Assembly (NCBI GenBank): GCA_032821775.1
Contig: JAVLRN010000006.1
Span: 434,001 to 498,000 of the forward strand
From: Sanguinoderma infundibulare
Lineage: Eukaryota; Basidiomycota; Agaricomycetes; Polyporales; Polyporaceae
Direction of reading: 5' to 3'
DNA: 64,000 nt
The notes beneath the pieces are model-generated. The model saw nothing but the letters and a program-made list of their open reading frames with translations, was not told the origin of the DNA and ran no database searches. Positions 25,510 through 38,845 of this stretch are shown here, one piece after another. Each line of letters opens with the position of its first letter. The first letter of the stretch is position 1. Position numbers and translations under genes: made by a program.

Positions 25510-27501
25510 ATGCGTGTGCAGGTATCGAGAATTGGTGCGCGCCCCTTGTCTTCCTCTTCTGCCTTCCTGATCCCTTCTCATCACTTCCCATCGTCTTCCC
25601 GCACAGCTCCTCCAGGACAGCCTTCCAATATCGTCCAGCCCGCCATGGACAGGCCGTGCGTGTCTCCTTGCATATATACCGTCCAGATCAGCCCTCACCA
25701 TCATCATATCACCAGTCCTTCCCCTCACGCCCTCCCCCCGACCCGCGACCGCCTCCCGCCCAGATCCCCCTCGCCTGACGGGCCCCGCAGCGCACACCAG
25801 CTCCCCCCACCGCACGCCTACCACTCCCCCCACCCCCGCGTAGACCATCCCCTCCCCGAGGCCCACACCCGCCCTGACAGCCGTCTATCAGACTCGCGGC
25901 ATCCCCTTCCCACCCCGCCGCCCCAGCGACACTCCGCGTCCGCCTCGTCCGTGACCGACAACGTCACGCCGCCCGCGTCTCCGCCGCACAAGCGATTCAA
26001 GTCTGAGAATCCGCTCCCACCTCCAGTTCCCTGTCACGTCGATCAGCGCTGGGTACGTCCGAGTCCGTCATTGATCGCATTACGCTCCTTAACATGCCAT
26101 CACCGATCACTTGCCCTGCCCTTTCTCGTTCGCCTTCTTTGTTTGCAGCACTACTCCCACGGACCCTATCCTCCCTCGTTCTATCCATATCCGTATCATC
26201 ATCAAAACATGCCCCATCGCGTCGAAGACTTGTCGGTCGACCGGTCAATAAGGTTCGCACCGCCCCCGTTTTTGTATAAGAACGCCCGTCAACCGATCCA
26301 TAACTCGTCCCTCCCACAGCCATCGCTCTGACGGCTCCCAATATCAGTTCATGCCACACTCGCATCCGACCCCCCCTCCCATCGCCACCCTCCATCACTC
26401 CCCTGCTCTCTCTGCTTCCTCCCTCGAGAGCAACTCCATCTCCCCCTCCCCTCCGGTCCGTACCTCTCCCATTCTTCTCTCCATCTGATCCTTTTCCCGC
26501 CCACTGACCCCTCCACATCTATCTCGTAGATTACCCAGCCCTCGACGCCCTACTACCCTCACCCGGCCCAAGCTCCGCCCATGAGTCAAGCTCCGCCCTA
26601 CCCGTATCAGCCCAACGGCCCCATGGCTCGCTACCCCGACGAGCCGCAGCCCGGCTACGCTGTTCCGCCCCACTCTGCTCAAAACGTTTCGACGCGCTCT
26701 ATCCGGCCCACCATCGTCTCCGCTCAGCCATACCCTGGCCAGGCCAACTACATCATCCACACCGACGATGCGTCAACCAAGCTCTCCGACCGTGTCCGCC
26801 GAAAATGCTACAACTGCCGCACTACTGATACCTCGACCTGGCGCCGATCGAGCCTCACGCCCGGCAAAGTGGTATGTGATCCTCCCCTCCGCCCGCCACG
26901 GTATCCCACTAATCTCCCGCCGGTCGTGTAGCTTTGCAACAAGTGCGGCCTCTTCGAGCGCACGCACTCGCGCCCGCGGCCGGAACAGTTCCCACACAAA
27001 AGGGGCCCGGTGGTGAACGTGAACCAGTTCAAGCAGCACCGTAACACGCCCCCGCCGCCATCACACGCCGCCCAGGCCGCCGCCGCTGCAGTCATGGCCC
27101 AGCAACAGCCGGCGCGCAGGCTGCCGTCCATGTCGGCCGACTCTCTTCCCCCGCATCATTACTCGCACCCGTCCCTTTCTCCGTTGATGGCCGCGCGCTC
27201 GTCCGACGCGCAGCAGCAGTACCGGAGCACCGAGATTGGCGCGCTGCTCAACGGCCCTGGCGAGGCACAGGCGAACCAGGCTGTTTCCGCTCATGGTTCT
27301 CCCCACCAGTCTCCCCAGCAGCAGCCCCACGGCATCAAGCGTTCGGGTTCGCCGCTCGAGCAGCCGCACCAAGCTCCCGCACCCCCGGAAGCGCAGGGGT
27401 CAGCGTCGGCGTCGCCAGCGATCTCCGCCGCGTCGATACCGAACAGTCCGCGCCACGAGCGGCGGGACGCACCGGCGGGGACATACCGAGCCAGCAACTA
27501 G
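25510..27501 (+). CDS. GATA-type zinc-finger transcription factor
   Basis: Five exons with consistent phases (25510-26052, 26149-26252, 26320-26455, 26530-26871, 26932-27501) encode 564 aa. The single zinc finger is split by the last intron: CYNCRTTDTSTWRR in exon 4 and LCNKCGLFERTHSRPRP in exon 5, giving C-x2-C-x19-C-x2-C followed by a basic tail with HKRGP. GATA fingers bind (A/T)GATA(A/G) DNA in the nucleus. The 19-residue loop is longer than the 17-18 of AreA or White Collar proteins, so this is not the classical nitrogen regulator. The rest is Pro/Ser/His/Gln-rich and probably disordered, with a possible nuclear signal HKRFKSE near residue 168. The first 45 codons resemble translated 5' UTR; the in-frame ATG at 25645 is a realistic alternative start. 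A 238-codon open frame on the opposite strand is a shadow. Confidence 0.9.
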
Positions 27502-29317
27502 ATGGATACGCAACGGAAAGCAATTCGCCAACGTCTCCGCTGTATTTATCGTGTATTTTTTGACCGCGCGTGTGTGTGCGCGGTGCTGCAACACCCCAAT
27601 CCCGCGCCTTAGAATCCCCCGGTGCTGTATCACTTTCCATCCTCGCCATGGACATCGTCGTTTCTTGGCCACTCGCCCGTCCGTCGCTCCGCCGCCCCGG
27701 TCGTGCTGCGCGACGCGCCCCGCCGCATCCTTCTCCGCATGTCGCCGCTGCCGCGATGGGAGTCGTCGGGTGCGGCGCTAGAGACCCGCTCGGGAGTGGG
27801 ACCGGGGATCTGTGTCCGCGAACGAACGCTTTCTACTTCGTATCTGTTCCCTTCTTCGTTCGTTGCCGTTGCTTGCCGCAGACTGTATCACTCGTCGCTT
27901 TCTTGGTTCCCTTCGTTTGTTCGCATTGCATTGCTGGTCTTCTCAACTCCGTCTAGTCTATGCTTGTCAGCTCTACCCAATATTCCATCCCCCCACTAAG
28001 CTATCCATAACTCAACATTGCCTGTGCCTGTGCCCAGTATTGCAGATCTACTCCAATACTCTATTGCTTGTGAAGCGTGTCTGTCTCCGACTCTCTGTCT
28101 TCGTCTCTGTCTCTGTCTCTTCTATAGCTCACATATCCTGAAATTCAATACCGCTTGCAAAAACCCGCCTCTAGCGGTCGCTCGGGCTGGACAAGGACCC
28201 GAGAGGGGAGCGATGGCGTGATGGAGGCCACGCGGCCGGAGGTGTCAGTGCAAGCGAGGAAGGAGGAGGTACGGCAGGGACTGGACCCGCGTCGACGTGT
28301 CCTGTCCGACTGGCTCTGATCGAACGCTTCCACTCGCCCTTTCTCGAACCCCGCCACAGCGCTCGCTCCCGTCGATGGCCGCCTCACCGGGCCCTCTCTC
28401 CTCGCATATGATACTCCCAGCGTCGGCAGCGCCCTGTCGTCGGCCACGACCAGTCGACGACGAGCAGCCAGCCCCCCCTAAGCCCCCCCTTCCCACAGTC
28501 TCGAAAGAGCGCGGGGGATTACGTCCTCGGCCCGGGTTTCCTAGCAGACTCAGACTGGCCAGCTTCGTGGTTGGCGGGTGGAGAGGTGGCGAAGGGGTGG
28601 GCTCGAGCGCAACGCGCCCACACCGCGAGATCCATTCGTCCACCCTGTCTGTATTGTGCGTACCACGGGCGCACGGCTGGCTGCTGCCAGTGGACAGCGC
28701 TCGCTCGGAGAGAAGCCCCACGATTCTAACGCGAACTCTCGCCTGGTGGCGGCCCATTGTGATGGTTGGCACGGGCTCCTTCCAAGCCCGGATGCTGGCC
28801 AGTGAACGTTTTCCTCCAGGTTCCTCCACCCCCGCCTTGCCGTAATTTCTGCCTTCTCGGCATCCTTCTAGCGGGATCGGCTCCGACCAGATTGGACGAA
28901 TCGTTGGCCGCCCGCTGCGCCTCGGACGACCGACCAATCTACGCGCTCACGCCGTGGACTCGCCGTGGTGCTCAGCACTTGGTTGGACTCGGACTCGGAC
29001 TCGGACAAAGTTCTGTTCGCGTTCGCGGTTCGCCTCGGACATGCCGTGTCTCCAAATCGACTCTCCATTCCCCCGCGCGCATATACGGCACTCTTACGTG
29101 AGGTCAGACACCCGTTCCCCAGTGGCCGACGTCGCTCACCGGGACGCAGGCTCAGGGTCCGCATCACATGCGCACCGCCCAGTAAGTCGTAGCAGCAGCG
29201 GTGCTTGCAATTCGTACTTCGCAGCCCAGGATGGCTAGCGCAGCGGACGAGCAAGCGCTAGCCACCGCGCGCGCCGCTACTAGCCACTCTCCGCGGCCGG
29301 GCTCGTTTCTCGCGCGT
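27502..29317. other. Interval between the GATA gene and the right repeat arm
   Basis: The first 600 bp are C/T-rich and contain TCTGTCTCTGTCTC-type runs near 28110; they fit the 3' UTR and downstream region. The rest has long open frames on both strands (for example 28245-28937, minus) without motifs. A short (CTCGGA)n tandem run occurs near 28988. No gene is supported. Confidence 0.4.
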
Positions 29318-32300
29318 TGCCGTCAGTCGGCGCCGAGCCGAGCCGTGCCGTGCGGTCGCGCCCAGTGCTGGTTATGTAAAACGCGTCGATGCGGAACTAG
29401 CTCAGCTGCTCGGATTTTCTGCCGTGTGCGTGCCCCCATTCATGCTTATTCCGTCCCTCCTTCCGTTCTTCTGTTCTCGGAATGTTTTCTTTAGTTCGAG
29501 GGGACGAAGCTGCTGAGGCAGTCGTCCGGCGGTTCTCGAACGCGCCGAACGTTCGCCGATGCCAGTGATGGGACGTGACGCCACAACGCCGGACCCCGCG
29601 CACGACGCTACTGGGCGGCGGGAGGCGCGCGCTATGGGCGCATCCGACTCCGACTACTTGGCCTCCTCTCCCCCACGGCCCACCGCGCTATCACGCCTAT
29701 AGCGTAGCGCAACCCTGCCACCGCTAGCAGTCATTCCACACGTCCGAGTCCGCCCCCTTCCATCCGCGCCGCAGTGGCATGCGGGTATGTTCGCAGATGA
29801 TTGGCGTCGAGATTGGCTTCGCTCGGGAATGGATGATCGAATCTCACTCCATCCAGTTCTCTCAGCCGTTTGGTCGCCGAGCTCGCCGATACGGGGCCCC
29901 CACCGACTCCCTGTTAAATGTTTATCGCCATCCTGCCGCGCCGCCACCTCGTGGTATGACGGTATGACGGGATGTATGCGCTCGATTTTCTTCAAATTGC
30001 GGCGAGCCATTCCTAGTACTGATTCCGTATCTCTGAAGGTTGTGTCCGAGTCTGTTCCCCGCCGCATGTCCAGAATGCACTAGATGGTCGGTTGGCCTTG
30101 GAAGTACTGTCGCGCTACTGCCTCCGGGGGGTTCGCAATGTCCGCGCGGGTCGGCGCCCGGCCAGGGCTTGGTGCCCGAGTCCGAGTCCGAGCCCGAGTC
30201 CGGCCTTGCAAAGCGCAGCGGGCTACCAGGAGAAGAAGCCTGCATGGGGAGGCCGAGAGCGGGCGGAAGGCTGCCCTGATGCGTCGGAGTCCGGTTCTGC
30301 GGATGTTCTGTTTTCCAACAAGGAGTATGGAGATGAGGGAGCGGGTGCCTCTCACCGGGGCCTTCGCGTAATCTCCGTGTTCGCGGCCGCGGGAGAACTT
30401 GGGGAAGTGAAGGTACGCCGAGGACGTCGTGCCCTGTGTCTGTTTTACTCGCAGATCGAGCACTCATTCCAGGGCACCGATCTTGAAGCTCGACCGTCCC
30501 GACGGTGGTTCTGCGCGTCGATATACGCGGTCGAGCCTAAAATCTATCCGAGGACCTGGCTGTCTTTTGGCGTAAGAGCGGCTCATGTCCGCCTGCATCC
30601 ATCCCCCTGGCTGGAATGGCCTGCGTCCTGTTCTGAGTTTAATGGCGTCCGCTGAAGGCGAAGGAGGGGAGGGGGAGGGGGGCCCTGGCGTGCGTCAAGC
30701 TACCGTATGTCGCCGTCAAACACGACTTGGACTCGACTCGGAAGCTCGGGCTCGCGTCGCCTCCACCGCTGCGACTCAGCACGCGACGCGCCCCTCCTCG
30801 GGCCAGGCCCAGGAAGGTGTCGTCGGCGATCATGCAGCATATGACGCACCCGCACGCCTTTCTCTCGGTGCGTTTTCCCCCTGCCTCTCTTGCTATCAGG
30901 CGCGCTCAGTGCTTTCACTTTAGCTCCCGCGTTCCTCCCTCCGCCCGCATGCTCCCTCGCTGTGTCACGGTTCCAGCGATAGGCACCGTGGAGACAATCA
31001 CTCGTACAGCCGCGCTAGAACTTGACGCGAGGTCAAAGTTTCGGGTTAGGGGGTTTCGCGGCAGGGGGCCTGTTGCCGTTACGCTGCGCGGGCGTGCAGT
31101 CCTTCCTCCTCCAGCGACCGGCCGCTTGTCTAAAGCCGCGTCTGTCCCGCTGCCGACGTCAGTCGACACACGGTCCCCTCGGCTCGCGCTCAGGCGATAA
31201 CCCCCAGGAACGCCACTCCGACTTGGCCTGACCTGAGCTCTTACGGCCGCGTGTGAGCGCACGGGTGCTGGACCTTGGTGGTGACGAGAAGTTCGGGTAG
31301 GCTGACTCAGGGGATGGACGCAGCGTGAATGTATGTCGTTCTTCTCGACGTGTGATCGCATCGCATGATCTGACTGCGACCGCGACTCTCTGCAGCACTC
31401 GAGCCGCCGTGGAACACGAAAACGGTGTGGCTTCGCGCTTGGGCGGGCGGGTGCATTACCCGTTTTCGCCGCTTGGGATGTGTCCCATCTGTTGATGTTC
31501 CGCATGGAGATGCGAGATGCAATATATTTCCCAGTTCCCAGCGCCGGCCGCAAAATCAAGTTTCATTTCGCTTGTCAAGTCACTCATGCACCGCGGACGC
31601 TCGCCGACATCGTCCAGAACTCGGGGCCGTCTCTGCCGCCGCAGCCGCCGCCGACACCGACACCAGAACGTAAACCCGCGGACCTTCTTGGGGGGGATCG
31701 TCGCGCTCACGACATGACGCCCGGACCACTGCCCACCCACACCACAGCGGATCTGGCCGACGGCGACCACAATATTCTGGGCGTCGCCGCCGACGTCAGA
31801 CGCGCCTCTCTGCTCTATGGTTCGAGTGTCTTCGAGCGGCGCATCATGAAGTCATCCCATCGTTGTTGGGCGCTGCTGCCCCCGCCGTCTTCTGTGCCTT
31901 CCATTCTCAATCTCCACCTCTGCTACTATTGTACGCAGCCTCGAACACGCATCGCGCGATCGTGGGCTGCTGCAGCCGCATTGACCAGAAGCTCCGACGA
32001 GATGATGAGCGCGGCGCAGCCCAGAATCGGAGCGCGCCCAAGGCTCCCTTTTGTCTGTGCCTCTGCACGTGCGCCTTCCACGGTCTGCTTCTCTCCTCCG
32101 AAGGCGCCGCGCGTGCCCGGAGAGGCCAAAAGGGCCGGTGGGCGCCGTCAGAGAAGGCGAGAGAAGCATCGCGCCCTCTCTCGCGTCTCTTCCCCTGCGA
32201 ATTCCGGGAAGACGGGCGGATTCAGGGTTGATGGACTGCATATGGCTAGATGTCGTATCACATGGCGCCTCGTTCTCGAGCTCCCGGAGAGTCGGAGGAC

Positions 32301-34623
32301 CTGGAGTGCGGGTCGCAGCTGGGAGCGCGCTGGACGAGTCTGTGGAGGCATGTAGGATGCCCGATATGGTCCCGGGTGCGCACGGATATTTTCATTCACG
32401 CTGGTGCGGCCATGCTGCTGTAATGATGGTCCGGATAGTGGTGGTCGGGGTGCGCTCCGAGGCGTCCCATAGCGCTTCGCGGTATGAGTACTGTGGTAGT
32501 TCTCGCGGCTTCGCAAAGGCCAGCCTTCGCCTACGCTGGACGCAAAGGAAACCGGTCTTCTTGTGATGGGTGCGGCGACCCTGGTGATGGCGCTCCACTC
32601 CGGAGCTGTGTCCTGATTGAGCGACAGAGTTCAGGAGCTGAGTGCGGTGTTACCTCCGCCGCTGCATGGGCTATCTGACGTATCCCAATACAGCCTCAGT
32701 GTCGCGCGCGCGAACCGCAAGACCCGGCGCCTCGGCCTCGCGCATCTCGCGATGCGTCTTCTCTCACTCTCCGTGGCCTTCGTGCGCAGTGGACGACCGC
32801 CCTCCGTCCGGTTCTCGCAGGACGAGGTTTGGTTTTCGAGAGGTGGTTGGAGGTTGTCACACGCCATCAAGGACGATCGCCCGGCTGTGGCGCACACACC
32901 TCCCGAAAGAGGCATACGTCAGATGAACTCGATCGTGCGCTGCGGACGTGACAGACATCAGCATCAAATCGCCTTCGCGGAACGTCTGCCCGACCCCCGC
33001 CGTCACCGCCATCAGCCCCGCCCCGACCGAGCTCCGTTTTCGTCTCTCTTTCGTCGTCGGCGGTCGCGCACGAGTCGCCCGGGATGAGATGTACGCAGGG
33101 CATCAGTGGGGCGCAGCGGCGACTTGTATGGAGCTGCCATAGGGAGATGCCGTTTTCACACAGCGCCACCAAACGTCAGCAGTAAGTAGAACTCTGGTAG
33201 GACTTTTACACATATATACTCGCTTAGCGGACCTCGTAAGTGACAGTTAATCATGAATTGGCGCGGAGCAGAAACCTTACACCGCGACATACCGACGACG
33301 CTCCGGCTGAACGGCATCAGGACAGCGTTCTCCGCAACGGCCGGGTAAGAAAAGGGAGAAAGGGGGAAAAGAGGGGGAACACACTCGTCGCCGTGGCGAT
33401 GAAGCGTGATTCCTGCTTATTGGCATTGATCGCAGGGCGGACGAACCGCGCCACCGTGCGGCGACCGGCGCGCCGACTCGCTTTGGTGGAAGGGCAGAGC
33501 AGAACAGAATTCTTTTGGAAGGATGGGCTCTTTGAGTGCCATGAGCGCAAGGGCCAATGAGGACTCACTTGGCGGCGAATGCTGAATTTGAGGTGGTCGG
33601 CTTGGCAGGGAGCCTCAGGGAACACGGGCGCGAGTGGTGTCCAACGTCGACCGACTATCATCGGCAACGGAGACTAGAGTTCATCAAAAATTGCAAACTA
33701 TTTCGATCCGTACGTACGTTACATGCGGGTCTCGCATCGTTCGTTGATTTCGTTTTGAGAAGGCTGGATGCACCGAGCTGTTGTCTCTGCGTGCCAAGGA
33801 CATCGCGCAGCTTTCCGGCGCACGCATGTCAGCTGTGGACAAGATGGGCGTAAGTGCTGACCTGATCTGCAAGACTTTTTCGGGAACTTTTTTTACTGCA
33901 GGCGGTCTTTCTCCACTTGGGAGCGGGATGGACACACTGCGCGCGGCCCTTCATGTTATGTAACGGCAATCCATCAGCCCCGCGCGCGAAATGCAAAGGT
34001 CGTATATGTAACTTGACGGAATTGATGAGGCTCTAAGCGCTTCATGCAGAGACATCGAGCCTCTACGCATGACAGAACTCTGCAGTGACACCGAGGGCCC
34101 GAGGATGCCAGGTCAATCGCTAGCCTCATCAGGACGAGGGTCGTCCGCCGAAAGTGGGGAAAGTTGGACGCAATGGGGATTGCCGCGGAGGACTCGGAGG
34201 ACGTCTAGCTCCACGAGTAGCCATCACACTTCAGATGACTGAGGAAATGTCGACGCAGTATCCCGCTTATCTGCGTCCGTGACAGAAACGTGCGGGCCTC
34301 GGGCCAACAACACATTTGCAGGTCCAGGGCGATGTCTGTTAGACGTAAGATTCGAGCGGCGGTGGCACTGTTCAAGGAGAACAGCAACACCCACTGCCGT
34401 GGGCCTCGCGAGACGAAACGCGACGACCAGGGTGCATCATTCTCGCAGCCAACAAAATACAATACATAACACGTCTTGCCGGCGGACGGATGCGCTGATG
34501 TCAAACTGCTGAAATGCGCGACCCTAGATGTCATTGAGCCAAAAGAAGAACAAAGGCGTACCGACGCGTACAGACTTCGACTTCGATGGTTTCCAAGGCT
34601 CTCTCGCCGTAAAGTCCGGGAGC
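29318..34623 (-). repeat. Right arm of the ~5.3 kb inverted repeat
   Basis: This is the inverted copy of 1-5291. It keeps the same order of landmarks, including the TATA-like box now at about 33210 and the intron-like GTAAGT...CAG segment at 33849-33900. Open frames found in the other arm recur here but are often broken, for example by a 2-nt insertion near 33779. That pattern fits non-coding sequence or a decaying gene. The sequence beyond 34623 cannot be compared because the left arm runs out of the window, so the repeat may be longer. Confidence 0.93.
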
Positions 34624-37600
34624 GCAAGCGGCCGAGGCGAACCTGACCGAGTACGTAGCGTGCCATGGTGCTGATGCTGATGTGGGTGGGGTGAGCGGGA
34701 AGGGCCGAGGACTTGAACGAGTTGATTGGGCGGGCGCGAAAGTCAAGAGCGCGCCGGTCGACAGGCGCGCGGGTCCGCCATCACGCGTACAGTTAATTTG
34801 AATCTGATGGATACGCTGGCGGGGCCCTGGCGCGGCAGCTGAGCGTGATGGCGCCCGGCAATCTGGCAACTCTAAACCACCAACGCGCGCACGGTAGCGC
34901 ACGGTGCGCTGGGCGCCGGCGGGCGATGCAGACATCACGCCATGCGTTTTCAGCATGTTATCAGAGCCGTGGGAGGCGATCTGCAGCCTGAAACACGGCT
35001 GGCGGGCGCGGAGCGATGTTTGCAGAGGACTTCGACGAGGATATGCCTGGCGCGCGCGACAGGTGTCTGTTTACGCAGGAATGCGGTGAAGAGGATTACG
35101 TACGGAATGGAGAGGGTGCACTGACTCGCTGTGCGGGGTGTACATGACCATGTGGACTGAATGATGTGGGACGGCGACAAGAAGGCGAGGATGCAGTAGG
35201 TTTCAATTGCTGTCGCCCGCGGGCGATGAAGGTAGGCATAGAAGGTATGCGGCTGCTCGCCTCCGAGTGCTTATGAACGAGTCGATTGGCAGAGGATTGG
35301 ATGGAGTGTGCATCTCCGAGGGCGACGTGACAAGACGCAATGCACCTTTTGTGCTTCTAGGACAGGTCCAAGTCATTGCCTGGTCGCCGTTTGACCAGCT
35401 ATGGCGAGGCACTTTTCGTCTAAACTTGAGATAGAGTCAGCGGAACATCCGCAAAAACATTGATTGGATGGTGTTCCGTACCGCAATCGTTTCCTCTCGA
35501 TCTTCTCCGAACATCTTCTCCGTCTCCCCTTCCAAGGCTGTGAACTTGCTCATCTTGGCCGCCATGATGGAACTGCGTTGAAAGCGCTACGCCCTGCGCC
35601 ACATTCTACAAATCGCTCGGTCCGCGGTGCTGCTCGGGCCGCTAGAACGATAACCACGCTATTCGTCAAAAGCTGAATCAGCATTGTGTGGAGAACGATA
35701 CTGCTGACCGCACCATTCTCCGCGATAACGCCCCAGTACGAGGATCTGTTGCCGGTTTGGCGCGTTACGGCACCGCTCCCCATATGCGCTTCGCTCTTCC
35801 CTTGTTCGACTGCGACCTGTACGCCCATCACTTACCCCAGCCACGCGACCGCGCGACATCGGGAAAAGTACAAGGGATCCTTGACGGGAGAGGCGACGCT
35901 GCAATCCAATCTCATCATGATATCTTTCCGTGGTGAAGTCGAGATACGAATAAGGATGCACCCTCGAAACGCGGGCGACGCTGCCGATCGGACGCACGCA
36001 CGGGCGATGTTGCATATACGGAGCTGGAGAAGAAGAGACTAGAGAGGATGAGTGTTCACATTACGGCACTGCGCATCAATTGGGACCAGCCCCAGCGCCG
36101 AATGGGAGCAGTAGCTCACCGAGAGCATCATCCGGACCAACCCATACTAGAATATTCAACCGCGGTAGGGCTTGCGGCAGAGGTCCAGATATAACCACGG
36201 ATCGCAGCGACACCGTCCCGAAGGCTGCGGTAGACAAACGACATCGGGTCCTCCCGCGTGCGTGCCGGCAAGGTGTCGCTGGCCGCGTACAATTTTGATA
36301 TTGATAGTCGTCGTCGTCGGGCAATTGCGGCAGGGAGAGATATCGTCGAGTACATGATTGAATGTTAGCCGACGTTGGCGCGAACGTCATGCCATGCTGC
36401 ACGGTGGCCTGAGAGGCTGAGATCAAACACGGTAAAGTGGCGGCGGCGACTGCGCAACGGAACGGAAGCTCAATAATATTATCGCGTAGGGACCGCGCGC
36501 CCGCGTGTGATCCTTCGGACGGAACAGCTTTGGTCTGGGGGAGAGCTCACGTACGTCTCCCTCGAGCATCTGCGGTGTACGGCATCAGGGGCATGGCTCA
36601 CGGTGATGGGTGATGACCCTACCTACCAGATTCAGAATCTCCAGGGGTTCAGCGACATATTCGTGAGACGGGGAGAAGCGCTGGTAGGGAAGGCTTGGAG
36701 ACCGTTCCTGGAACATGGGAAGAAACGGTCAGCACACTGTCAACTTGCGAATGGGACGGCGAGGGACAGACCGACTGCTGCATTGAAGGATGAACGTGTC
36801 TGGACGATGCGTTTGAGTGACCAGTGCCATTCCTGCCTCTCGGGCGCAGTCAGGCGTGCGGGTATGAGTCTGGTATGACCGGCTATGTTCAGGCTCAATG
36901 TTCTTGACAATCGAGCATCAGGCCGAGTGTGAGCGTGGAAGAGAGCTGGGTCGACCCTTTGTCAGAAAATACAAATGCCCGATGCAATGAGCACGAACTT
37001 ACCAGGTATGATGCCAGCATGTCTTCTAGACGACGTTCCTTCTGGTGCGTTATGGAAGGGAGTTTCTGACAAGAGTCATCTCGCAGCATTCAAAGAATGA
37101 TGTGGACGGAATCACGTACACGCTCCGGGGGGTTGAAGTGGTGACTGGATGGCCGAAATCGCGCATCGCGCAGTTGGTCAATTGGGCAATCAAACTAGAA
37201 AGAAGCACACTGGCTGCAATGTCAGGTAAAGTCGCACCGGGGCCCGCCCACAACGATGGATCTCCAGCAACAAGTAAGGATTGATGACATACAGCGTGAC
37301 AGCGACGATCGTACAAACAAAGACATATTGCGCCGTGTTGGAGAGAGAACGGGGGCGAAAATAACATTAATTGGAGCACGGACCACGTACAAATTGGAGG
37401 CCATGAGACATAAGAGGTCTGTCCTACTAGCCTAGCCAAGTAGAGGAAATGTGCCGAAGGCTGATTAACCGCGCGACCAGTGAAAATGGAAAACAGCCAG
37501 CGGTATGCCCAGCCAAAGACTCCCGTGAGATCGCTCTTCTCGGTCGAAAGCCCCGATGGCCCTTGGCAAAGACGTCCTGCAGGAAAGCAACGCCAGCTTC

Positions 37601-38640
37601 AGGGACCGAGGTGACTGTGAAGAGAGTTGCCTCCTCGCCGATGGCCAAATTTTATACTTACCGGAAGTTGCCGCCGGCCGGGTCCGTGCGCGGGAAGTTC
37701 ATTTCCGGTCCGTGCCCCGGTCCGCGCCTTGCCATGCCCGCGGCTCCACATCATGCACTGTGTTTCCTTTCCGCCACTATCCTCGCCATTCTCCCTGTGC
37801 GGGCGAGGACCTCTGGTATCGGGATGCTCTCCACGGGGTGCTTTCGGACTAAGCGTACTTTTCTGAGGCGGCCTTTAAATTGAAGCTATTCGCGTGGCCC
37901 GTTTAAGCATCCAAGATCGTACCGAACAAGATTCTCGTCGGAGGCAGACCGTATTGGAGGGGGATAGGTTCTGCAGGCGTATGTAAGTCATGTACGCGTG
38001 TTGGTTCCTGTCTTAGATACATATATTCGGTTGCCATGATTGCTGTACGTGCGCGTGCGCCTGTGCCTGGTCGAACTCCCGGGATTGCAACTCGAAGGGG
38101 TAGAGGGGACGTAAGGCACCAGAACAGATTAACGTGCGTTTTCTTCTAGTTATTCGCTGTGGTACAGTGTGGTGTGTTGGTTGATCGTGCAACAGTGCGG
38201 AAGGAAGTTGAGACCATTTCTCAACTTAATCGACAAGTCCCTTCCGTTGGACATGGATTGACATCCGCAGACAGTGCAAGTCCTTAGTCAAGCGGTATGT
38301 TTTAGGTGAGCATGTCTTGTTTCTCTGTTTTCTGGTACCAGTGCAATCAGTGCATCGTTGTCGACCATGCGCCGGTAGTCCACGAAAACCTTGCTCGTAA
38401 TGGACCTAACTGGCGTGGTGCGTGCTTTGTTCCTGTTCAATTCTTCCCATCTCATGTTCCATACATCGTGAACAGCCATTTCTTCTGATTCTAGTGCAGG
38501 AGACTATTACGGCTTCATCCAGTAGTTCCATGCAACGTGCCGTGGCATTCGACGAAACCTCCGGATACTATTCTCAAGCTCGGTAGATAGACTGAGCCGA
38601 CGAAGGTGCGGTTGACGTGGAATCCCGATGTCGTTCTGTC
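34624..38640. other. ~4 kb interval without a supported gene
   Basis: Short frames on both strands show no family motif. Minus-strand segments at 37050-37650 are moderately protein-like (EAGVAFLQDVFAKGHRGF) and end near a GTAAGT donor about 37003, so a decayed minus-strand gene is possible. From 36.3 kb onward the sequence is less GC-rich than the repeat arms. Confidence 0.35.
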
Positions 38641-38845
38641 GATCTGGCCGGCTCCCCTGAGTAGTAAGTGGTCTGTCACATTACTGCCACACTTCGTGGT
38701 TGACACTGGATTACAACCCCACGCGTCTTGGTGCTTGGACGTGATCAATTGTGCGAGTTGTACATATAGCACCCGTTGACGCGGGTGCGCCGATGTCTAC
38801 CCTCAAGTCACCCTCCATTTCCGTCACTTCTTCTCTACTGCAGGC
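38640..38845 (+). promoter_or_regulatory. Conserved upstream region of DUF6533 paralogue 2
   Basis: About 200 bp upstream of the start can be lined up by eye with the region upstream of paralogue 1 (7873-8080, minus). The best-kept block includes GTACATATAGCACC, a TATA-like site about 75 bp before the ATG, and a pyrimidine-rich stretch just before the start. Shared promoter sequence implies that the duplication carried the regulatory region. Confidence 0.5.

Noticed and set aside
25150..25866. 238-codon open frame antisense to the GATA gene
   Set aside because: It lies opposite the well-supported first exon and is explained by the Pro/Ser-rich coding on the other strand.
28245..28937. 230-codon minus-strand frame
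   Set aside because: Arg/Gly/Pro-rich with no motif, in a high-GC stretch where stops are rare. No splice context was found.
30092..30655. 187-codon open frame on the plus strand of the right repeat arm
   Set aside because: The matching frame in the left arm has a different end and start after small indels, and the composition is simply GC-rich. No motif is present.
1..34623. Giant Starship-like transposon
   Set aside because: No DUF3435 captain recombinase or cargo pattern is visible, and those elements lack 5 kb terminal inverted repeats. The framed genes include ordinary conserved ones.
36507..37648. Possible P450-like or transporter remnant
   Set aside because: Some minus-strand segments look protein-like, but no heme-binding or transporter motif could be found.
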